From: an uncultured Collinsella sp.
Lineage (GTDB): Bacteria; Actinomycetota; Coriobacteriia; Coriobacteriales; Coriobacteriaceae
DNA: 46,561 nucleotides
Direction: 5' to 3'
NCBI GenBank assembly: GCA_900541175.1
Contig: UQIT01000015.1
Span: forward strand, 1-46,561
Shown here: in pieces, positions 42,530 through 46,561 of the stretch
Layout: each line of letters begins with the position of its first letter
Position numbering within the stretch: the stretch's first letter is position 1
Program-made: the position numbers and the translations under genes
The notes under the pieces: generated by a model
Databases searched by the model: none
What the model was told of the DNA's origin: nothing
The model's input: the letters and a program-made list of their open reading frames with translations, nothing else

Positions 42530-43168
42530 ATGGGTTTCATCAATTTTATTGCCGAGCTGCTTAAGGACCCGCGCACCGCGATCGCCAGCTGGATCGCCGC
42601 CGGCCCGCTTATGGCCTACGGCTGCGTGTTCCTGATCATCTTTATCGAGACGGGCGTGGTGTTCTTCCCGTTCCTTCCCGGTGATTCGCTGCTGTTCGCC
42701 TCGGGTTTCTTTGCCCACAACGGCGGCTTTAACATCGTGGCGCTTCTGGCCACCGCATGGGCCGCTGCCATTTTGGGCGATCAGTGCAACTTTATGATCG
42801 GTCACTTCTTTGGCCGCAAGATCATCGCTTCGGGCAAGGTCAAGGCCATGACGCCCGAGCGCATCAAAAAGTCCGAGGACTTCTTGGACAAGTGGGGTCA
42901 CCTGGCCATCTTCCTGGGTCGCTTCTTCCCGTTTATCCGCACCTTTGTGCCCTTTATCGCTGGCATGGGCGGCATGCACTGGCGCAACTTTGTCGTCTTT
43001 AACGTGCTGGGCGGCATTACCTGGTCGACGGTCTTTACGCTGCTGGGCTACTTCTTTGGCGGCATTCCCTTTGTGCAGGAGCACTTTGAGCTGCTGATTA
43101 TCGGCATCGTTGCCGTGTCGATCATCCCGACCGTGGTCGGTCTGGTTAAGGCCAAGCTGGGTAAATAG
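42530..43168 (+). CDS. DedA-family membrane protein
   Basis: A 212-aa SNARE-associated (VTT-domain) membrane protein with about five hydrophobic segments. FIETGVVFFPFLPGDSLLFASGFFA, the GRFFPFIRTFVPFIAGMGGMHWRNF motif with conserved Arg, and GGITWSTVFTLLGYFFGG are diagnostic. DedA proteins are linked to membrane lipid and undecaprenyl-phosphate recycling and to proton-motive-force homeostasis. GAGAGG lies nine bases before the ATG. It is a single-gene unit. Confidence 0.92.
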   Translation: MGFINFIAELLKDPRTAIASWIAAGPLMAYGCVFLIIFIETGVVFFPFLPGDSLLFASGFFAHNGGFNIVALLATAWAAAILGDQCNFMIGHFFGRKIIASGKVKAMTPERIKKSEDFLDKWGHLAIFLGRFFPFIRTFVPFIAGMGGMHWRNFVVFNVLGGITWSTVFTLLGYFFGGIPFVQEHFELLIIGIVAVSIIPTVVGLVKAKLGK

Positions 43169-43207
43169 AACGCCTAGCTCGAGCCAGCGCGCAGACCGTA
43201 CAGTTGA

Positions 43208-43239
43208 GGCCCGTCACCGCTTACGGTGGCGGGCCCTTT
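43208..43239 (+). terminator. Intrinsic terminator of the dedA-type gene
   Basis: A 12-bp stem (43208-43219 with 43224-43235, one wobble) closes a CTTA tetraloop, followed by CTTTT. Confidence 0.85.
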
Positions 43240-43260
43240 TGCTTCGGTCAAATGAAAATA

Positions 43261-43276
43261 CTTTACTTAGTTAAAG
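43261..43276. promoter_or_regulatory. Candidate operator CTTTACTTAGTTAAAG upstream of ilvE
   Basis: It differs from the CTTTACTTAACTAAAG site before the amino acid transporter at only two central positions. It lies about 30 bp upstream of a TACAAT box (43307-43312). A common regulator of amino acid genes is inferred. Confidence 0.45.
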
Positions 43277-43465
43277 AAAAGCGTTTTATCCGACGCGCGT
43301 GCGGAGTACAATCTCGTGCATGCGAATCGACGTGCCATCGGCTTTGATGCTGTTCGCGTGTCCCGTCCGGCTCTACGCTCCGGGCGTGCGACGTTGCGAC
43401 GCGGCCGGCCTCGGTCCTTGCGTGCGGGTTCGCGAGTTTGCAACTGTGTATGTAAGGAGCGACAT

Positions 43466-44518
43466 ATGACTGTCGAGAAGAAGGATATCGATTGGGGTAG
43501 CCTCGGCTTTGGCTACATGAAGACCGATTACAGCTACGAGGCCCATTGGAAGGACGGCGAGTGGGACGAGGGCGGCCTGACCACCGACCACACCCTGCAT
43601 GTCTCCGAGTGCGGCGGCATCTTCCATTACTGCCAGGAGGTCTTTGAGGGCCTGAAGGCCTACACCGCCGAGGACGGCAGCATCGTCTGCTTCCGCCCCG
43701 ACATGAACGCCGAGCGCATGTATAACTCTGCGCAGCGCCTCGAGATGCCCCCGTTCCCCAAGGACAAGTTCGTTGAGGCCGTCAAGCAGGTCGTTTCTGC
43801 CAACGCCGCCTGGGTTCCGCCCTTCGGTTCCGGCGCGACCCTGTACGTGCGTCCGTTTATGATCGGCTCCGGTGACGTGATCGGCGTGGCTCCCGCTCCT
43901 GAGTACACGTTCCGCATTCTCGTGACCCCGGTCGGTCCGTACTTTAAGGGTGGCCTCAAGCCCGTCAAGCTGCGCGTTTCCGAGTATGACCGTGCAGCAC
44001 CGCATGGCACCGGCAACATCAAGGCCGGCCTGAACTACGCCATGTCCCTCAAGCCCACGATGGAGGCTCACCGCGAGGGCTATGCCGAGAACCTGTATCT
44101 CGATTCCGAGTCCCGCACCTATGTCGAGGAGACCGGTGGCGCTAACGTCCTGTTTGTGAAGGAGGACGGCACCCTCGTCGTTCCGCAGTCCCACACCGAC
44201 TCCATTCTGCCTTCCATCACCCGCCGTTCGCTCGTTCAGGTTGCTCAGGACCTGGGCATGACCGTTGACCAGCGTCCCGTCGAGTGGGCCGAGGTCAAGG
44301 CCGGCACCTTTGTGGAGTGCGGCCTGTGCGGCACCGCTGCCGTCATCTCCCCGGTTGGCGAGATCGACAACAAGGTTTACGGCGCCGACGAGACTGTGAC
44401 CTTCCCGGCTGGCTACACCGAGATTGGCCCTGTGATGAAGAAGCTTCGCGAGACCCTGACTGGTATCCAGTCCGGTGCTGTCGAGGACAAGCACAACTGG
44501 GTTTACACCGTGGCGTAA
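43466..44518 (+). CDS. ilvE: Branched-chain amino acid aminotransferase
   Basis: A PLP-dependent fold-type IV enzyme that interconverts branched-chain amino acids and their 2-oxo acids, using glutamate/2-oxoglutarate. At 350 aa it belongs to the longer IlvE type. Landmarks are FEGLKAY, RPDMNAERMYNSAQRLEMPP, YVRPFMIGSG, the PLP-lysine segment NIKAGLNYAMSLKPTMEA, YVEETGGANVLFV, SILPSITRRSL and GTAAVISPVGEI. The ATG has AAGGAG upstream; the longer open frame to 43316 is rejected. It is a single-gene unit. Confidence 0.95.
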   Translation: MTVEKKDIDWGSLGFGYMKTDYSYEAHWKDGEWDEGGLTTDHTLHVSECGGIFHYCQEVFEGLKAYTAEDGSIVCFRPDMNAERMYNSAQRLEMPPFPKDKFVEAVKQVVSANAAWVPPFGSGATLYVRPFMIGSGDVIGVAPAPEYTFRILVTPVGPYFKGGLKPVKLRVSEYDRAAPHGTGNIKAGLNYAMSLKPTMEAHREGYAENLYLDSESRTYVEETGGANVLFVKEDGTLVVPQSHTDSILPSITRRSLVQVAQDLGMTVDQRPVEWAEVKAGTFVECGLCGTAAVISPVGEIDNKVYGADETVTFPAGYTEIGPVMKKLRETLTGIQSGAVEDKHNWVYTVA

Positions 44519-44550
44519 GCTGTCTTAGCTGTCCGGCCCGAGGGCGACCC

Positions 44551-44643
44551 TCCTTTCCGGCGCGTCCTCGGACATGAAAGAGCCTCCGCTGCGCACTTCG
44601 TGCGGCGGAGGTTCTTTCGTCCTGCGGAGTGCGCCGGAAAGGA
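44551..44643. repeat. Nested palindrome, 93 bp, with 13-bp perfect outer arms
   Basis: TCCTTTCCGGCGC (44551-44563) is inverted at 44631-44643. Inside, an arm from about 44576 pairs with the sequence ending near 44618 over about 16 bp around a CTTCG-containing loop. It could terminate ilvE, but the size and nesting suggest a mobile repeat. Confidence 0.65.
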
Positions 44644-44689
44644 AGGCCGCGCTTTTATTTTGCTTCGCGCCATGTGGGGGTGGTGGCGA

Positions 44690-44892
44690 CGTGCATTTTT
44701 GCGAGTATTCTGCAATCGAAGGCCCCTGCATACCGATCTCGGGCGAAAAATCGGGATTTCTCGATGTTTCCTACGAATGATGGGCGGGGGTATGGGCTGG
44801 CAGCGTTTGATTTGCAGGGATATTCGCGGTCTTTGGCATTTACCGTGGCGCCCGAAGCCCTTGGTTATGTTGAATACTCCTAAAAATGCACG
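44690..44892. repeat. 203-bp MITE-like element with 21-bp terminal inverted repeats
   Basis: CGTGCATTTTTGCGAGTATTC at 44690 matches, inverted, the sequence 44872-44892 at 19 of 21 positions. The interior has no convincing gene in any frame. I find no obvious target-site duplication. Together with the nested palindrome next to it, it fills most of the 479-bp gap between ilvE and lemA. Confidence 0.5.
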
Positions 44893-44922
44893 GTGCTTAG
44901 AGGGGGACCTTCACAACAAAGG

Positions 44923-44961
44923 AAACCGCCCCGTCGAAGTATGCATTCGACGGGGCGGTTT
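44923..44961 (-). terminator. Intrinsic terminator of the lemA-type gene
   Basis: A perfect 16-bp stem (44923-44938 with 44946-44961) and seven-base loop lie just past the reverse-strand lemA stop; a T-rich stretch follows on that strand. Confidence 0.8.
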
Positions 44962-44997
44962 ATGCATATACGCAATTAAGGATACGCTGAGGATTTG

Positions 44998-45549
44998 TTA
45001 GAACTTGACGGTCGGTGCCTGGCGGGCGGCTTCGGCGGCCTCGAAGCCCTGGCGCTCCTTAAACTGGAAGATGCCGGCAAAGATGACAGCCGGGAACGTT
45101 TGAATGGCGTTGTTGTAGCTGAGCACGCAGTCGTTGTAGCTCTGGCGTGCATAGCTAATCTTGTTCTCGGTATCCTCGAGCGATGCCTGCAGCTGCGTAA
45201 AGTTGGTGTTTGCCTTAAGATCGGGATAGGCCTCGGCTACGGCGAAGAGCTGGCGCAGCGCACCGGTCAGCACGTTGTCGGCTTCCATCTTGGCTTCGGG
45301 CGTGGTGGCCTTGACGGCGGTGTTACGCGCGCTGATCACGGCGGAGAGCGTCTCCTGCTCGTGCTTGGCGTAGCCCTTGACGGTCTCGACCAGGTTGGGG
45401 ATCAGGTCGTTGCGACGCTGCAGCTGCGTATCGATGTTCTGCCAGGCGTTATCGATGCGGTTACGCTTGGTGACCATGTTGTTGTAGATGCCGGCGATGG
45501 CGCAGGCAATCACAATGACAACAACGATGCCGATGATGACGGGAAGCAT
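44998..45549 (-). CDS. LemA-family protein
   Basis: A 183-aa protein with one N-terminal transmembrane helix (LPVIIGIVVVIVIACAIAGIYN) and a long helical domain. NNMVTKRNRIDNAWQNIDTQLQRRNDLIPNLVETVKGYAKHE and SYARQSYNDCVLSYNNAIQTFPAVIFA are the family hallmarks. LemA function is poorly known; it is often a membrane-anchored helical scaffold. The ATG at 45549 follows CGGAGA. It is a single reverse-strand gene, divergent from the TetR regulator. Confidence 0.92.
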   Translation of the reverse strand: MLPVIIGIVVVIVIACAIAGIYNNMVTKRNRIDNAWQNIDTQLQRRNDLIPNLVETVKGYAKHEQETLSAVISARNTAVKATTPEAKMEADNVLTGALRQLFAVAEAYPDLKANTNFTQLQASLEDTENKISYARQSYNDCVLSYNNAIQTFPAVIFAGIFQFKERQGFEAAEAARQAPTVKF

Positions 45550-45760
45550 GATGTCTCCGTTTCGAATGGCCGCGGCGGCATGCGCCAGCTGCCGTTGGTA
45601 TAACGCTACTAGTATACCCGCAACGTTTTGCCGTGCCGAACTTTCCGGTAAGCGTTGTGTTTTCGTCGGGGTCGGCACCGGGGCAAAGCGCGCGAGGTAC
45701 AGGTGTAAGATATGCGACAGATTGACGAGTGTTGTCTTTGCCCTGAGGATGGCGATACCA

Positions 45761-46345
45761 GTGGACCTTCGCATCAAGAAAACCTACCGCGCCCTGTTCG
45801 ATGCCTTTACCGAGCTTCTCGAGGAGCATCGTTTTGAGGACCTGACGGTTGCCATGCTGTGCGACCGCGCCATGATTCGCCGCACGACGTTCTACAAGCA
45901 CTTTCGCGACAAGAACGATTACTTTGCCTTTTATATCGATGAGCTCATGTCGGGCTTGCCGCAAAAACAGCCCGATGAGGCCGGCGTGGTATCTGCCGAG
46001 GACGTGCGCGCGCTTCGGCACGCGATTTTGGACGATGCCATGGATTTGATTCTGGCGCACGAGCGGCTCATGGATAACATTTTGGCAAGCAGCATGTCGG
46101 GCATGTTGACCAACGTTATTTGCGACCGCATTGCCCGCTCCATCCGCGAGCGTGTGATGAACGTGCTTGCCGAGGATGCCCTGGCCCCCGTGTCACTCGA
46201 GACGACGTCTGAGTTTATCGCCGGTGGCATTATTCGGTTGTTCACAAATTGGTGGGAATCGGGCCACGATCTTGAGCGTCGACCCGAGATGGCCGACGTG
46301 GTCGATGCACTGTTTGAGCGGACCATGACGCCGGTGAATCACTAA
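45761..46345 (+). CDS. TetR/AcrR-family transcriptional regulator
   Basis: A 194-aa regulator. The N-terminal helix-turn-helix is DLRIKKTYRALFDAFTELLEE, then FEDLTVAMLCDRAMIRRTTFYKHFRDKNDYFAFY. A helical ligand domain follows and ends ERTMTPVNH. The GTG at 45761 gives the usual M-DLRIKKTY start of this group; an ATG four codons earlier (45749) is possible but its GAGG is directly adjacent. Its target is not clear; the divergent lemA gene or a distant exporter are options. Confidence 0.88.
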   Translation: MDLRIKKTYRALFDAFTELLEEHRFEDLTVAMLCDRAMIRRTTFYKHFRDKNDYFAFYIDELMSGLPQKQPDEAGVVSAEDVRALRHAILDDAMDLILAHERLMDNILASSMSGMLTNVICDRIARSIRERVMNVLAEDALAPVSLETTSEFIAGGIIRLFTNWWESGHDLERRPEMADVVDALFERTMTPVNH

Positions 46346-46347
46346 GG

Positions 46348-46437
46348 TGGCGGAGAGAGGGGGATTCGAACCCCCGGAACGCTCTCGCGCTCAACGGTTT
46401 TCAAGACCGCCGCATTCAACCGCTCTGCCATCTCTCC
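46348..46437 (-). tRNA. tRNA-Ser(UGA)
   Basis: On the reverse strand it starts GGAGAGATGGCAGAG, with acceptor GGAGAGA pairing with TCTCTCC, discriminator G and an encoded CCA at 46348-46350. The anticodon loop is CTTGAAA, so the anticodon is TGA, reading UCA (and related) serine codons. The long variable arm expected of class II tRNA-Ser (GAGCGCGAGAGCGTTCC region) and a GGTTCGAATCC T-arm are present. Confidence 0.95.
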
Positions 46438-46488
46438 GTGAGTCGTAATGATAGCATCGTTTTGAATTTGCAACAGGGAAGGCGAACG

Positions 46489-46561
46489 ATGACGATCACC
46501 GAAATCGACGAGAAGTTCATGCGCGAGGCGCTGGCCGAGGCGCGAGCCGCCGCGGCGGTGG
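46489..46561 (+). CDS. tadA: tRNA-specific adenosine deaminase TadA, 5' fragment
   Basis: The ATG at 46489 (GGGAAGG upstream) begins MTITEIDEKFMREALAEARAAAAV and the frame runs off the window end. The MREALAEAR-A motif is typical of the TadA/CMP-dCMP deaminase N-terminus. TadA makes inosine at the wobble position of tRNA-Arg. The catalytic HAE motif lies beyond the window, so the assignment rests on the start only. The neighbouring tRNA-Ser gene fits the order seen in Bacillus subtilis near the origin. Confidence 0.75.
   Translation, partial: MTITEIDEKFMREALAEARAAAAV

Noticed and set aside
44600..45001. 133-aa forward open frame after ilvE
   Set aside because: It lies across the palindromic repeats and the lemA terminator, has no ribosome binding site and no plausible protein composition.

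Overview
The window looks like a chromosomal segment of a high-GC Gram-positive gut actinobacterium of the class Coriobacteriia, most likely Collinsella or a close relative. That call rests on codon use rich in G/C third positions, strong AGGAGG-type ribosome binding sites, actinobacterial-looking housekeeping proteins, and many short palindromic intergenic repeats carrying a GGGACAG core. I know such repeats from Collinsella genomes, but I could not verify the genus by search. There is no phage, plasmid, CRISPR array or intact transposase.

Layout. 1-6680: a hypothetical membrane protein, an Hsp20 chaperone, a WalJ/YycJ-type metallo-hydrolase, then the classic tilS-hpt-ftsH cluster. 6700-10760: an aminotransferase, a PHP-type hydrolase and a reverse-strand RlmD/TrmA-type RNA methyltransferase, with a parS-like site and a nested palindrome. 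10770-13200: a three-gene polar amino acid ABC importer. 13436-15511: a divergent EF-G paralogue. 15750-23101: an inducible carbohydrate locus made of a HAD hydrolase, a class II aldolase, an FGGY kinase, a complete glucitol-type PTS (IIC, IIB, GutM, IIA), a triosephosphate-isomerase-like protein and a reverse-strand GntR/UTRA repressor. 23378-29558: a secreted nuclease, an AlbA/ATPase/HTH regulator behind a dense TCTCTCTAAA array, orphan larE, a second HAD phosphatase and a LacI regulator. 29871-37077: glmS, a GntR/FCD regulator divergent from a YeiH-type exporter, a degenerate NtrC-like regulator, two small proteins and a nitroreductase. 37183-41491: a MarR regulator with a two-subunit ABC exporter. 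41602-46561: cysE, a DedA protein, ilvE, lemA, a TetR regulator, tRNA-Ser(UGA) and the start of tadA.

How the parts work together. The sugar locus is the most coherent accessory system. Palindromic TAGACGTCTA operators precede two of its transcription units. It has import, kinase, aldolase and triose-phosphate handling, but no sorbitol-6-phosphate dehydrogenase, so its substrate is probably not ordinary sorbitol. The amino acid importer and ilvE share a 16-bp near-palindrome, which suggests common control. The WalJ, tilS-hpt-ftsH, tRNA-Ser and tadA genes are origin-proximal in Bacillus subtilis; with the parS-like site this hints that the segment lies near the replication origin.

Many intergenic gaps hold bidirectional terminators or palindromic repeats. 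Two repeat copies end exactly at, and supply, the stop codon of the adjacent reverse-strand gene.
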